Shown here: piece after piece, positions 9,008 to 18,823 of the stretch
Layout: every line of letters begins with the position of its first letter
How positions within the stretch are numbered: the first letter of the stretch is position 1
Origin: Bryobacterales bacterium
Lineage (GTDB): Bacteria > Acidobacteriota > Terriglobia > Bryobacterales > Bryobacteraceae
DNA length: 64,000 bases
Reading direction: 5' to 3'
Assembly: GCA_016721425.1 (NCBI GenBank)
Contig: JADKID010000028.1
Location: 1-64,000, forward strand
Made by a program: the position numbers and the translations under genes
Notes under the pieces: model-generated
Database searches by the model: none
What the model was told of the DNA's origin: nothing
What the model saw: the letters and a program-made list of their open reading frames with translations, nothing else

Positions 9008-12000
9008 GCGATGCCGGTTCCCTTCAGCGGAACCTTGGTTTCCGGGCTTTTCGGATCGTCGCTGATGATGGTGAGATTGCCGGATATTGCACCCAATGCG
9101 GCCGGGGTGAACGTCACGCTGAAGTCCTGCACCGCACCGGCCGGCAACGGGATTGCGATCTCCCAGGGAGCGGCGGTAAACGCGGAACCTCCCACGGAGA
9201 TGGACGAGAGCGTCAGCGGCGCCGGGCCGCGATTGCGGAGGCGGAGGGTCAAGCTCGCGGACTGGTCCTTGACGACGGAACCGAAATCGAGCGTCTGCGG
9301 GATGACTTCGAGCTCCGGCGTGTTGGCCGCCGCGCCTACGCCTGTCAGGTCGACCCGAAACTCGGGGTGCGCGGCATCGCCGGTTGCGATGACGAGCGTT
9401 TCGGCGGCGGCGCCTTTCGCCGTGGGGCGGAACTGGACACTGATCCAGCGGCTATCGCCGGCCGGAACGCGCAGGGGCAGGATGGTAAGAACCTGGAACA
9501 TTCCGCCGGCCGTCGCGGATTGCACGGTGAGGGGGCCATCGCCGCGGTTGGCGATGGCCACGCGCTGGACGGAGTAGGCGCCGGGAAGGACGTTCAGGAA
9601 GTCCATGGTGAATTGACTCACCTCGGCCACCGGCGTCTGCAGCACTTCGATGGGCCCGGCTTCGGCAACCGTGGTGAAGAAGCCGTCGCCAGCCAGAACG
9701 CGGAAGAGCACGCTCTTACCGCCGCGGATGCTGGCGGGATCGAGAGTGAGCGACGACTCGCTCATGCCGATCTGGAGCGGGAGCCATGTGGCCCGGTTAT
9801 CGGCGCTGTACTGCAGGGTGTAGGTGAGGGAGTCGCCATCGGCATCGGCGCCGCTCCAGGAGAGAGTGTGTGGGCCGCCGGTCCAGCGGTCACCGGAAAG
9901 CGGGGCGTTGAAGGACACGCTGGGCGGATTGGCCGACGCCGAGCGGCTTGCCAGTTCCTGATCGCCGCGCATGAGCGCGAGGCGCTGGACGCCGGCCGGG
10001 AGGGGCGCCTTGACGACGAAGGTGCGTTCATTCAGCGGGTCCGGAACACCGGGGATGAGGAACGAAACCTGGAAGCACCATGCGCTGAGCAGAGTGTCGT
10101 TGGCATCGAGGAAGCGGAGGCAGTGGTTGCCGGAGGCCCCGCCGGCGGGCGGTTTGGCGCAGGGGACACGCTGGAGGCTGCCCAGGGCGACGCTGCCGGT
10201 CTCGCGCTGTGCGGTCCCCTGGAGGAGAACACACTCGCCGGATTCGGCCTCCGCCGAGGCCCTGTAGTTTTTGGCTTGCACGGGGCCGGCGGTGACGGGC
10301 GGCTCGAAGCCGGACTCCCAGAGGCTCATGTACTGGTCCGGCGAGATCCACATCTGATCGCGGCTACAATTGACCATCAGGTTGTAGCGGTAGGACTCAA
10401 AGAACCCGTAGGGGAACGCCCGGATGCCGATCTCGCCGAGCTCTGCCACGGCGGTATCGCAAGCGGGTGGCGGATCGGAGTGGGTGAGGCCGAAATTGTG
10501 GCCGGCTTCGTGAGCGATGGCCACCTGGGCGCCCACCTCTTCCAGTTGGGGCTCCAGATCCTTCACCACAAAGGCGCGCCCGCTGTAGCCAGCCCAGATG
10601 GGCGCGGAGAGGCCCTGCATAGCACCCCCGCCGGAGGCGGGCGCCCGGGCACTGACGGGCAGCCAGGCCATGAGCTGGTTGAACGGCATACCGGAGTCCC
10701 CGATGACGCTGCCGTAGAGGAGTTCCAGGAAACCGAGCAGGCGGTCCCACTCCGCCACCGTGGTGAGCGGGGTGGACCAGACCACCGGCGGGGTATCGAG
10801 CACATCGAAGTCGAACGCATTGGGGCCATCCCAGGCCACAGGGAACATGTTGGCGAGGGTGAGAAACGCCTCGCCGCCCATGCCGCTGGCGCACTCCTGA
10901 GACCCGTCCTCGCCTGGGTGGCAGACGCGCACGGAACGAATCGAGAAAGCCGGTCTGTCCTCGAAATGAAGAGTGAGCGAGGCTTGATTGTTGGCTGCGT
11001 CCTGCTCTTCAAAATGGCGCTCACCGGGCGGGTTTATTTCCGCCTGCACGGTGATGGCTCCGGCGGTGGTCCACTCGGCGGGCAGGAGGAACCAGGGAAT
11101 ACTGGCGGAATCGCGATTTGGCGCGGGAAACGCCGAATCGGTATCCCCGACCGAGCGAACCGGCGAGCCGGGCAACTCGACTCCGTCGCGATAGCCGCGC
11201 ATGGTGACCTCGATATCCGGCAGGCTGTCGCCCTTGTAGTCGCCCAGCTTGGCGTAGACTCTGACGACGGTGGGTTTGTGGGCGACCAGCGGGATGCTGT
11301 GATCCGGGCGTTGCGTGACCTGAACCCCCTCGAGGTGAGCGATGCTGAGATCGCACCAGACCGGGAAGACGACGGGATCTGATTGCGCCAGGGTCCGGCC
11401 GTTGCGATCGAGCAGGACGGCGATGAGCCGGTACTCGACCGGGTTGCGGGGGCCGCGTTCGGGAAGCTCCGGCATGTCCGAGAGGCTTGTGCGGAGCGAG
11501 ACGGAACTGGAGCCGCGCTCGACGGGGCGGGTGGGCGACTCGGCCACCAGGGTCCCATCGGCCTCGTAGAGACGCAGGGCGACCTGACCGGGATCGTCAG
11601 TGAGGAGTTCGACGGCGACCTGTGCGGTGAAGGAGAAACTGCCAAACGGGTCCTGGCGTTCACCGGCGGCTGGCGTTGTGGAGGTTATGGTCACTTTGCT
11701 GGGCGGGTCCGCTCGATACCAAAGTTCGATGTGGGCCTGCATGCTGACGCCTTCCGCATCGCTTTTCTCCGGATCGTTGAGAAGATACGCGGAGACCTGC
11801 GTGTTGACGACGAAGAACTTCCCGCCGACCTCGGCGTTGTTCAGGTACTGCTCTTTGTTGCGCTGGCACTCCGGGGCGATCAGTGTTTCGGTCCAGGTGC
11901 CCGAGTTCTTGCCGGCCCTGGATTCTGCGTTGACGCAGGTCCCGCCGGAGGAAGGAGCGAGGTCGTCGGGTGGGTAGTAGAGGCTCAGCCGGGTGCTCCA

Positions 12001-12372
12001 TCCAGCGGGAATGCTGTAAGTCGCCTTGGCGGAGAGGCCCCCAGGGATCGCAGTTTCGAAACGGACTTTGCCCTTGCCAATGTCGACGGCCCGGCTTGTG
12101 ATCTGGGGAACAGTGAGGCTCAAATCGAGCACGATGCTGGACTTTTTGCACTCGCTGGTGAGAGAGACGCTGAAGTCGCTGACCGGCGGATATGTGCGAT
12201 TGACTAGACCGACTTCGGAGCAGGATATGGGCGACTTCTTGACCACGATGTGATCCAGAGTTCCTGTGTAGTAGGTCTGCGCGAGCAGCGGCCCGGCTAT
12301 CAGCCCTGCGAGACAGAGGAAGAGGCGGGACGGGCGCCCCAAGGAAGCGGCAACGCGGGTTGCGGATGACAC
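9001..12372 (-). CDS. Large secreted zinc metalloprotease with ASH/HYDIN-like repeats
   Basis: 1123 residues from GTG 12372, chosen because GGGGAGG lies 7 bases upstream and a signal peptide (LFLCLAGLIAGPLLAQ) follows. The frame is open further upstream but that part is not leader-like. Near residue 620 the metzincin signature HEAGHNFGLTH (HExxHxxGxxH) gives three zinc ligands and the catalytic Glu. Upstream are beta-rich modules, including a CARDB-like one (PTVVRVYAKLGDYKGDSLPD). Downstream, two roughly 110-residue modules at the C-terminus (EVIPQTLDFGSVVKDQSASL ... SVTFTPAALGAISGNLTIIS) match ASPM/HYDIN-type beta-sandwich domains. Probably a secreted peptidase acting on proteins outside the cell. 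It runs alone on the minus strand and is convergent with its left neighbour. Confidence 0.75.
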   Translation of the reverse strand: MSSATRVAASLGRPSRLFLCLAGLIAGPLLAQTYYTGTLDHIVVKKSPISCSEVGLVNRTYPPVSDFSVSLTSECKKSSIVLDLSLTVPQITSRAVDIGKGKVRFETAIPGGLSAKATYSIPAGWSTRLSLYYPPDDLAPSSGGTCVNAESRAGKNSGTWTETLIAPECQRNKEQYLNNAEVGGKFFVVNTQVSAYLLNDPEKSDAEGVSMQAHIELWYRADPPSKVTITSTTPAAGERQDPFGSFSFTAQVAVELLTDDPGQVALRLYEADGTLVAESPTRPVERGSSSVSLRTSLSDMPELPERGPRNPVEYRLIAVLLDRNGRTLAQSDPVVFPVWCDLSIAHLEGVQVTQRPDHSIPLVAHKPTVVRVYAKLGDYKGDSLPDIEVTMRGYRDGVELPGSPVRSVGDTDSAFPAPNRDSASIPWFLLPAEWTTAGAITVQAEINPPGERHFEEQDAANNQASLTLHFEDRPAFSIRSVRVCHPGEDGSQECASGMGGEAFLTLANMFPVAWDGPNAFDFDVLDTPPVVWSTPLTTVAEWDRLLGFLELLYGSVIGDSGMPFNQLMAWLPVSARAPASGGGAMQGLSAPIWAGYSGRAFVVKDLEPQLEEVGAQVAIAHEAGHNFGLTHSDPPPACDTAVAELGEIGIRAFPYGFFESYRYNLMVNCSRDQMWISPDQYMSLWESGFEPPVTAGPVQAKNYRASAEAESGECVLLQGTAQRETGSVALGSLQRVPCAKPPAGGASGNHCLRFLDANDTLLSAWCFQVSFLIPGVPDPLNERTFVVKAPLPAGVQRLALMRGDQELASRSASANPPSVSFNAPLSGDRWTGGPHTLSWSGADADGDSLTYTLQYSADNRATWLPLQIGMSESSLTLDPASIRGGKSVLFRVLAGDGFFTTVAEAGPIEVLQTPVAEVSQFTMDFLNVLPGAYSVQRVAIANRGDGPLTVQSATAGGMFQVLTILPLRVPAGDSRWISVQFRPTAKGAAAETLVIATGDAAHPEFRVDLTGVGAAANTPELEVIPQTLDFGSVVKDQSASLTLRLRNRGPAPLTLSSISVGGSAFTAAPWEIAIPLPAGAVQDFSVTFTPAALGAISGNLTIISDDPKSPETKVPLKGTGIAK

Positions 12373-12698
12373 GGAGAAACCTCCCCTTGCAGGATGTGCC
12401 GGGCACGATCCGGGACCGCGGGGAGGCGGCAGTTTTGCGCTGGAAACCAGACCCCGAGACTTCCGGATGCCCCGCTCCATTCGCTCCAACAGGATAAGAC
12501 GAGCCGGAGGTAGTATAGGCCGCGGTTGTGGAGGAGTCAATGAAGAGGCTCGGTTGAATCGGTGGGGTGCAACGCCTCCAGTTCTTTGAGCTGGAGCGGG
12601 CTGTGAGGCACTTCGGATGGGTTGGGCGGCGGGGGCATTGCGGACGGGCCCCCTGGCCTGAGAGGATTGCTGTGAAAGCGAGGCTGAGGGTCTCTGTG

Positions 12699-13604
12699 AT
12701 GAACAAACGCGTGTTGATTGGCGCCGTGATTTGCGTCTGCGGCATGACCGCGCTGGTGGCCCAGCCTGCCGCCGGGCGCTTGACGATGCCGCTGTGGCCG
12801 AACGGGGCTCCGGGGGCCGCGGCGAATCCGCCGGCGGAGCGGGACACGACGACGGCGAAGGACAATCTGATCGCGGGCAAGCCGATCATCCGTCTGGGGA
12901 ACGTGTCGACGCCGACGCTGACGCTGTACACGCCGCGGGGGCGGAACAGCGGGGCGGCGGTGATTGTGTTTCCGGGCGGGGGGTACCGGATCCTGGCGCT
13001 GGACCTGGAGGGGACGGAGGTTTGCGAGTGGCTGAACACGGCGGGTATCACTTGCGCGCTGGTAAAGTACCGGGTGCCGGATTCGGGGCCTTATCCGAAA
13101 TCGGCCGCGGCGTTGCAGGATGCGCAGCGGGCGATGGGGCTGGTGCGGTCTCATGCGAAGGAGTGGCAGATTGATCCGCAGCGGATTGGCGTGCTGGGAT
13201 TTTCGGCGGGCGCGCATCTGGCGGCGGCGCTGAGCACGCACTATGAGAAGCGCCTGTATGCTCCGGTGGACGGCGCTGACAATGTGGGTTGCCGGCCGGA
13301 CTTCGCCGTGATTGTCTATCCGGGCTATCTGGCGCTGGCAGACAAGGCTTATGCGGCCAACGCGGATGTTCCAGTCACCAGCCAGACTCCGCCGAGCTTT
13401 ATTGTGCAGACGGAGGACGACCCGGTGCATGTGGAAAACGCGGTGGTGTATTTTATGGCGTTGAAGAATGCGAAGGTGCCGGCGGAGCTGCATGTGTATG
13501 CGGGCGGCGGGCATGGGTATGGGCTGCGGCGGAGCGAGTTTCCGGTGACAAGCTGGCCGCAGAGCGTGGAGACGTGGCTGCGGACGATTGGCATGGTGAA
13601 GTAG
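12699..13604 (+). CDS. Secreted alpha/beta-hydrolase (acetyl esterase/lipase type)
   Basis: 301 residues from ATG 12699 with GAGGG 8 bases upstream and a signal peptide (about residues 1-22, ending ALVAQ). FPGGGYRIL (oxyanion-hole HGGG-like motif), GFSAGAH (nucleophile Ser), EDDPVH (acid Asp) and GGHGYG (catalytic His) give a full triad in the Aes/acetylxylan-esterase-like arrangement. It probably removes acetyl groups from plant polysaccharides in the periplasm. It is convergent with the histidine kinase, with only 7 bases between stops. Confidence 0.75.
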   Translation: MNKRVLIGAVICVCGMTALVAQPAAGRLTMPLWPNGAPGAAANPPAERDTTTAKDNLIAGKPIIRLGNVSTPTLTLYTPRGRNSGAAVIVFPGGGYRILALDLEGTEVCEWLNTAGITCALVKYRVPDSGPYPKSAAALQDAQRAMGLVRSHAKEWQIDPQRIGVLGFSAGAHLAAALSTHYEKRLYAPVDGADNVGCRPDFAVIVYPGYLALADKAYAANADVPVTSQTPPSFIVQTEDDPVHVENAVVYFMALKNAKVPAELHVYAGGGHGYGLRRSEFPVTSWPQSVETWLRTIGMVK

Positions 13605-13611
13605 GCGTGCC

Positions 13612-16356
13612 TCAGCCGCAGTGCTGGTTCATCAGGGCGACCAGTTCGTTTGCGTGGAACGGTTTGCTCAGGTAGTCGTCCATGCCGGCATCCAGGCAGC
13701 GCTGGCGATCGCCGGCCATGGCGGAGGCGGTGAGGGCGACGATGGGCGTGTGGCTGTGGCCATTTTCGTTGGCGCGGATGCGGGCGGTTGCCTGGAAACC
13801 ATCCATTTCGGGCATCTGGCAATCCATTAGAACCAGATCGTAGGATTGGCGGGAGAACTTCTCCACGGCCTCGGCGCCGCTGGCAGCGAGATCGGCCTCA
13901 CAACCGAGCTTGGAGAGCAGACTGAGGATCAGGCGCTGATTGATGGCGTTATCTTCGGCAACGAGCACGCGGCGACAGACGAGGGAAGGGGCGCTGAGCC
14001 GCTGCGGAGGGGACTCCACGACCGGGGCGGCGGGCCGCGGTTTGTCTCCCAGGAGCGTGCCCAGCAATTGCGAGAGCGCCCTCCGTGTAACGGGCTTGGT
14101 GAGCAACCCGTCGGGAGATTCGGGTTGCCCCGAAGGGATAAATTTGAGGTGGGGCGACGATTCCAAGCCGACGACGGGAATCCTTTGACCGCCGGCGGCG
14201 GCGCGAATGGCGCGGATGAGCCCGGCATTGTGGTGGTCCGGGCCGGAGGGGTCCAGGAGGACCGCATCAAACGGAGCTCCGAGCTGTCTGGCGTTGCGGA
14301 TAAGGCCGGGCGCGTGATCAGTGAGCGAGATGGCCGTGACGCGCAGCCCCAGGCGGCGGCACAGCTCGGAGGTCAGGGAGGCGCCCAGCTCACTGCCTCC
14401 GGCCACCAACACTTTGGCCGCGGGCAGCAGGGGGATCTGGGGGGCACAATCCTGTGAATCCGGACAGGCGGTGAGCGGCAGGTTGAACTGGAAGGAGGAG
14501 CCCTTGCCGAGCTGGCTGGATGCCTCGATGTGTCCTCCCATGAGTTCCACCAACTGGCGGCAGATGGCGAGGCCGAGCCCGGTACCTCCGTGTTTGCGCG
14601 CTCCGGAGGAATCGAGCTGGGTGAAGCGCTCGAACATATCGGGCAGCCTGGACGGCGGAATACCGGGGCCGGTGTCGTGCACGGAGATGCGAACGGCTGG
14701 CTGATTTCCGGGGTGCGCCGTGCCGGGGCCGGCGAGGACGGCCTCGACAAAAACGTGGCCGCGTTCTGAGAACTTGACGGCATTGCCGACGAGATTGAGG
14801 GCGATCTGCCTGAGCCTGCCGGCATCGCCGATGATTCTGGCGGGGAGGGCGGGGTCTACGCGGAGCAGCAGTTCCAGTCCTTTTCCGGCGGCCATTGGCG
14901 CCACCATGTCCAGCACGCCCTCGAGGGTAGCCTCGAGATCAAGCGGAATCTCTTCCAGTACGAGATTGCCGGACTCCACCTTGGAAAAATCCAGAATATC
15001 GTTGATCAACTTGAGCAAGGCCTGGGCGGAGTGTTGGACCGCCTGGGCGTAGCCCTGCTGCTGTTCGTCGAGGGGGGTATCAAGGAGGAGCTCGCCCATG
15101 CCGATGATGCCGTTCATCGGCGTGCGGATCTCATGGCTCATTGAGGCCAGAAACTCACTTTTGGCGCGGGTAGCATCCTCGGCGATCTGTTTGGCGGCGG
15201 AGAGTTCCTGCACCATCCGTTCCAACTGAGAGGCGTTGCGTTCCTGGGCCTGACGGGCCTCTTCCAGACTCTGGGCGTGCCGGAGGAGCTCGCGCTCGGT
15301 GCAAATGCGCTGCTCCACCTCGGCGGTGAGCTTGCGGCGCATCTCTTCTAAGTGTGTGATGTCGTGGAAGAGCACAGAGCGCCCGATGGCGCGGCGCCGG
15401 CGATCCAACAAGGACATTTCGGTCCGTTCATAGGTGCGGGCGATGCCACCGGAGGTGACCTGCACCTGAGTGGGGCCGGCATCGCGAGGGGCGAGCAGGG
15501 ATGCCCACTCTTCGGGCACGGAGGCTGGCTGGACGCCGTGCGCTATCGGCGAAGAGCCAGCGAGGGCCGCGGCCGCGGCGGCATTGCGATCGACCAGGGA
15601 GCCCTGGTTATCGAGGACGAAGAGCAGATCCGCCATGCGCTCCACAACGAGACCGCGGGCGATGGGGCTGGCGCCGAAGAGGTTTTCGACCATGATGGCC
15701 CAGCCGGTGACGAGGGCGGCGGCGCAGAGGCCGTAGGCATTGAGATTCAGTTCCAGCTTGACGAGGCCGAGGCGGCCGGGGATATCGGCGATGAATGGGA
15801 GGACCCAACTGGCCGCAGCGACGAGGATCAGCCGTTTGTAGCCCTTCTGGGCGCGCCAGGCGGCGCGACAGATGAGCGCGAAGGCGATGAGGGCCAGGCC
15901 GTAGAAATACCAGGTGAGCACCTTTTGCCAGGGTCCGCCATCCCAGGTGATCGCCTGGAGCGTGCCGTGTGGACGGAGGCGGAAGTTGTAGCGGTAGAGT
16001 TGGAGTTTTTCGGGAGCGAACGTGAGAAGCAGGGTAGCGCACGGGACCAGGAGGAGCGCGGCGGCCTGGCGGCGCCGCAAGAACGCCAGACCGCTGGTGT
16101 GAAGGACGGCGTGTATCACCATGGCGGAGATCAGGCCGAGGATGGCAAACGGCTTTGCCATGGCGAGGGCCTGTTTTACTCCGAAATCCGTGGAGTGGAT
16201 CTCAATGACGACGGAGGCGGCCCAGAGTGAGGCGAAGGCCATGCCGTAGGCGAACGGGCGCACGGAGGCATCGAACCGCACGCGCCAGACCCGGATGGCC
16301 GCGGCTCCAGTAACGAGCGCAGCCACGGTCATGGCGATCATGTCCGGCGCGAGCAT
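13612..16356 (-). CDS. Hybrid sensor histidine kinase with 7TM-type input
   Basis: 914 residues from ATG 16356. Residues 1-230 contain about seven membrane segments, resembling the histidine-kinase 7TM N-terminal module. A PAS-like segment follows (MADLLFVLDNQGSLVDRNAA, near 235), then a coiled coil and the HisKA motif SHEIRTPMNGIIG with the phospho-His near 408. The ATPase domain shows NLVGNAVKFSERG, DTGPGIP and GGTGLGLAICRQL. Two receiver-like domains follow. The first (about 655-790) lacks a clear acidic pocket and looks degenerate. The second (VLVAEDNAINQRL ... LMDCQMPEMDG, Asp near 840, Lys in SKPF) is intact. It has no response-regulator gene next to it, so its output partner is elsewhere. 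AGGAGG is 15 bases upstream, so the start is uncertain by a few codons. Confidence 0.85.
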   Translation of the reverse strand: MLAPDMIAMTVAALVTGAAAIRVWRVRFDASVRPFAYGMAFASLWAASVVIEIHSTDFGVKQALAMAKPFAILGLISAMVIHAVLHTSGLAFLRRRQAAALLLVPCATLLLTFAPEKLQLYRYNFRLRPHGTLQAITWDGGPWQKVLTWYFYGLALIAFALICRAAWRAQKGYKRLILVAAASWVLPFIADIPGRLGLVKLELNLNAYGLCAAALVTGWAIMVENLFGASPIARGLVVERMADLLFVLDNQGSLVDRNAAAAAALAGSSPIAHGVQPASVPEEWASLLAPRDAGPTQVQVTSGGIARTYERTEMSLLDRRRRAIGRSVLFHDITHLEEMRRKLTAEVEQRICTERELLRHAQSLEEARQAQERNASQLERMVQELSAAKQIAEDATRAKSEFLASMSHEIRTPMNGIIGMGELLLDTPLDEQQQGYAQAVQHSAQALLKLINDILDFSKVESGNLVLEEIPLDLEATLEGVLDMVAPMAAGKGLELLLRVDPALPARIIGDAGRLRQIALNLVGNAVKFSERGHVFVEAVLAGPGTAHPGNQPAVRISVHDTGPGIPPSRLPDMFERFTQLDSSGARKHGGTGLGLAICRQLVELMGGHIEASSQLGKGSSFQFNLPLTACPDSQDCAPQIPLLPAAKVLVAGGSELGASLTSELCRRLGLRVTAISLTDHAPGLIRNARQLGAPFDAVLLDPSGPDHHNAGLIRAIRAAAGGQRIPVVGLESSPHLKFIPSGQPESPDGLLTKPVTRRALSQLLGTLLGDKPRPAAPVVESPPQRLSAPSLVCRRVLVAEDNAINQRLILSLLSKLGCEADLAASGAEAVEKFSRQSYDLVLMDCQMPEMDGFQATARIRANENGHSHTPIVALTASAMAGDRQRCLDAGMDDYLSKPFHANELVALMNQHCG

Positions 16357-16559
16357 CGGAACGCTAACAATCCTCCTATACTCAGTATCGGCGGATCCCT
16401 CCGTTAACTTTTCATCTCCGGGCGGCGGATTCCACCTAGACCGGAGCGAGGGGAGAACGCTCGCCACCTTTTGAGATGGTTCAAATTGAGGCGGTTCAAA
16501 CGGAGGAGGGGTGACTGGAGGCAAGGGCAGGGGGCATCAGGGGGCGGAGCTTCGCTGCA

Positions 16560-17272
16560 ACCAAGCGAGGGCGAGGGTGGAGAGGGCGATGTCCGGCATG
16601 GGCGCCACTGCGGCGGATTGGGACCTCAGCGGCTGGCTGAGCGTCTTCCGCACGAACTTCTCCGATGAGCGCGAGACGCTCTACCGGAACCGCGGCGCGG
16701 GCGAGTTCGAGGACATCACGGTCTCCAGCGGGATGGCCCACAATACGCGCTATGTGGGCTGGGGCTGCGGCTTCGTCGATTTCGACAACGATGGCTGGAA
16801 GGACCTGCTGCTGGCGAATGGCCTCGTCTTCCCGGAGATCGATCGCAAGCAGAGCGAGATCCGCTACAGGCGCGGCGCATCGTCTACCGGAATCTGCGCA
16901 ACCGCAAGTTCGACGACATCTCGCTGAAGAGCGGTCCGGCGGTCCAGGAGACGCACTCGTCGCGCGGGGTGGCCATCGGCGAAAATCAGGGCCAGGCGTT
17001 GGATGCTGCTGAAGCTGGAAGGCACAACTTCCAACCGGAGTGCGATCGGCGCGCGCGTGCAGCTCTCGGCCGGCGGGGAGACGCAGACGGACGAGGTCCG
17101 CAGCGGCTCCGGCTACCTCTCGCAGAACGACCTGCGGCTGTATTTCGGCGTCGGCCAGGCTACGAAGATCGATCAGGTAGAGATCCAGTGGCCGAGCGGC
17201 CGGAAGCAGGCAGTGCGCGGGCTGAAGACCAACCGGATCCACGTTCTCAAGGAACCGGCCGCCGGTAGCTGA
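16560..17272 (+). pseudogene. FG-GAP/ASPIC-UnbV secreted protein, truncated remnant
   Basis: The sequence begins in the middle of a CRTAC1-like protein. FVDFDNDGWKDLLLANG is an FG-GAP calcium-binding repeat, RIVYRNLRNRKFDDISLKSG is the next repeat in another frame, and from 17003 LLKLEGTTSNRSAIGARVQL and GSGYLSQNDLRLYFGVGQ are the C-terminal ASPIC/UnbV domain in a third frame, to TGA 17272. The N-terminal half and a stretch between GVAIG and the ASPIC domain are deleted. Such proteins are secreted and of unclear function. Dead. Confidence 0.7.
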
Positions 17273-17454
17273 GCGCCGGAATCCACCGCCCGGACCATTA
17301 ACTTTTGCATTCTTGAAGCTGAGTTCCCGGTATTTTACTCCATAATGGAATGGTATGGATTCCATGACCGGCCGGCTGAATGCGCGACAGAGAAGTGGTG
17401 GACTTGAGAAGGTCCTGTCCAAATGGCGAAATGTGCGCGTACCAGGTGCGCCCA

Positions 17455-17563
17455 CCGTTACCGGCCATTCCGTTGCCGGCCATTCCGTTACCGAGCCGCG
17501 ACCGTCAGGGAGCGGTGTGCCCGGTGCGGGGGATCCACGCCGGCGCCCTGACGATCGCGGCTC
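17455..17563. repeat. REP-like element: short tandem repeat plus long palindrome
   Basis: Bases 17455-17492 hold three near-identical units of ccgtt(a/g)ccggcc(att). Then gagccgcgaccgtcaggg (17493-17510) and ccctgacgatcgcggctc (17546-17563) form an 18-bp inverted repeat with one mismatch and a 35-base loop. It lies in the 5' end of the beta-propeller gene's open frame. The composition and palindrome resemble dispersed REP-like repeats; one copy is visible here, so dispersal is inferred. Confidence 0.6.
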
Positions 17564-17582
17564 AGTAACTTGCTGGCGTCTT

Positions 17583-18812
17583 GTGGCGGTCTCCGCCTGT
17601 ATGGCGTTGCTGCCTGCTTTGCAGGCGGAAGATTGGCCCCAGTTCCGGGGGGCCTCGCGGGATAACGTCTCCAAGGAGATCGGGCTCCTGCGGAAGTGGC
17701 CGGCGGGCGGGCCTAAGGTTCTGTGGACGATCCCTGTGGGGCAGGGCTATGCCGGTGCGGCGATTGTGGGCGGGCGTGTCTATCACAACGATTACGACGA
17801 GGCGAAGGGCGAGTGGGGTGTCTTCTGCCGCAATCTGACGACAGGCAAGGAGATCTGGCGGTATACGGAGCCGCGCAAGATCCGGCCCAACCACGCCATC
17901 ACGCGCACGGTGCCGGCGGTGGACGCGCGTTTTGTCTTCTCGATGGATCCGAAGTGCAACCTCTATGCGCTGGATGTCAAGACGGGCAAGAAGGTGTGGC
18001 AGAAGGACTTGGTGGCCGTCTACAAGGCGCGGATTCCGCCGTGGTACAACGGCCAGAACCCGCTGATCGAGGCGGACCGGATTGTGGTGGCAACGGGCGG
18101 CGACGCCGTGCTGGTGGCCCTGGATAAGGCGACGGGCAAGGAGCTTTGGAAGACCCCCAACACGATCAACGCGATCCTGTCGCACGTCTCGGTGATGCCG
18201 GCCACGCTGGGCGGCGTGAAGCAGTATCTGTACGCCACTCTGGAATCCGTCATGGGCGTTTCGGCCAAGGACGGGAAGATGCTGTGGAACTATCCGCGCA
18301 AGTTTAACGTGGCGGCGGCGCCATCGCCTCTGGCCGTGGATGCGTCGCAGGTGTTCGTCACCGGGCCCTATGACGCGGGCAGCACACTCATCAAGGTCAG
18401 CAACGCGGGCGGCGCTTTCAAGACCGATACCGCGTTCGACATGAAGAACAACGAGTGGAACTCCGAGGTCCACACGCCGATCGTTTACAAGGGACATTTC
18501 TTCGCTGTCGGCAAGAAGAAGCGGGGCCTGTTCACGTGCCTGGACTTCACGGGCAAGAAGGTATGGGACAGCGACGGGAAGGCGGCATTTGAGCTGGGCA
18601 GCTTCCTGCTGGCCGACGGGATGTTCTACGTCCTGGAGGGCAAGACCGGCATGCTGCGGCTGCTGGAGGCGAACACCACCGGGTACAAGGAACTGGGCGC
18701 CGCGCAGGTGCTCTCCGGCGAAGACGTATGGGGCCCGATGGCACTCTCGGACGGCAAGCTGGTGCTGCGGGATCTGTCGAAGATGGTGTGCATCGACGTG
18801 CGCGGCAGGTAG
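17583..18812 (+). CDS. PQQ-like beta-propeller protein, first gene of the redox operon
   Basis: About 409 residues. The mature part begins EDWPQFRGASRDNVSKEIGL, the usual start of secreted PQQ-like WD40/beta-propeller proteins, and repeats such as LYALDVKTGKKVWQKDL and LVALDKATGKELWKTP mark the blades. Some relatives are quinoprotein dehydrogenases; others only share the fold, and no cofactor residues can be confirmed by eye. The signal peptide (VAVSACMALLPALQA) starts at GTG 17583, but no ribosome site precedes it. GTG 17516 and ATG 17355 are also in frame across the REP-like element, so the insertion may have displaced the original start. The next gene begins 11 bases after the stop. Probably periplasmic. 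Confidence 0.7.
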   Translation: MAVSACMALLPALQAEDWPQFRGASRDNVSKEIGLLRKWPAGGPKVLWTIPVGQGYAGAAIVGGRVYHNDYDEAKGEWGVFCRNLTTGKEIWRYTEPRKIRPNHAITRTVPAVDARFVFSMDPKCNLYALDVKTGKKVWQKDLVAVYKARIPPWYNGQNPLIEADRIVVATGGDAVLVALDKATGKELWKTPNTINAILSHVSVMPATLGGVKQYLYATLESVMGVSAKDGKMLWNYPRKFNVAAAPSPLAVDASQVFVTGPYDAGSTLIKVSNAGGAFKTDTAFDMKNNEWNSEVHTPIVYKGHFFAVGKKKRGLFTCLDFTGKKVWDSDGKAAFELGSFLLADGMFYVLEGKTGMLRLLEANTTGYKELGAAQVLSGEDVWGPMALSDGKLVLRDLSKMVCIDVRGR

Positions 18813-18823
18813 GAGTTGCGGCC

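Noticed and set aside
12380..12530. Possible riboswitch in the long leader before the metalloprotease
   Set aside because: Several GC stems can be drawn and parts look superficially like a GEMM element, but the conserved core bases of that class are absent.
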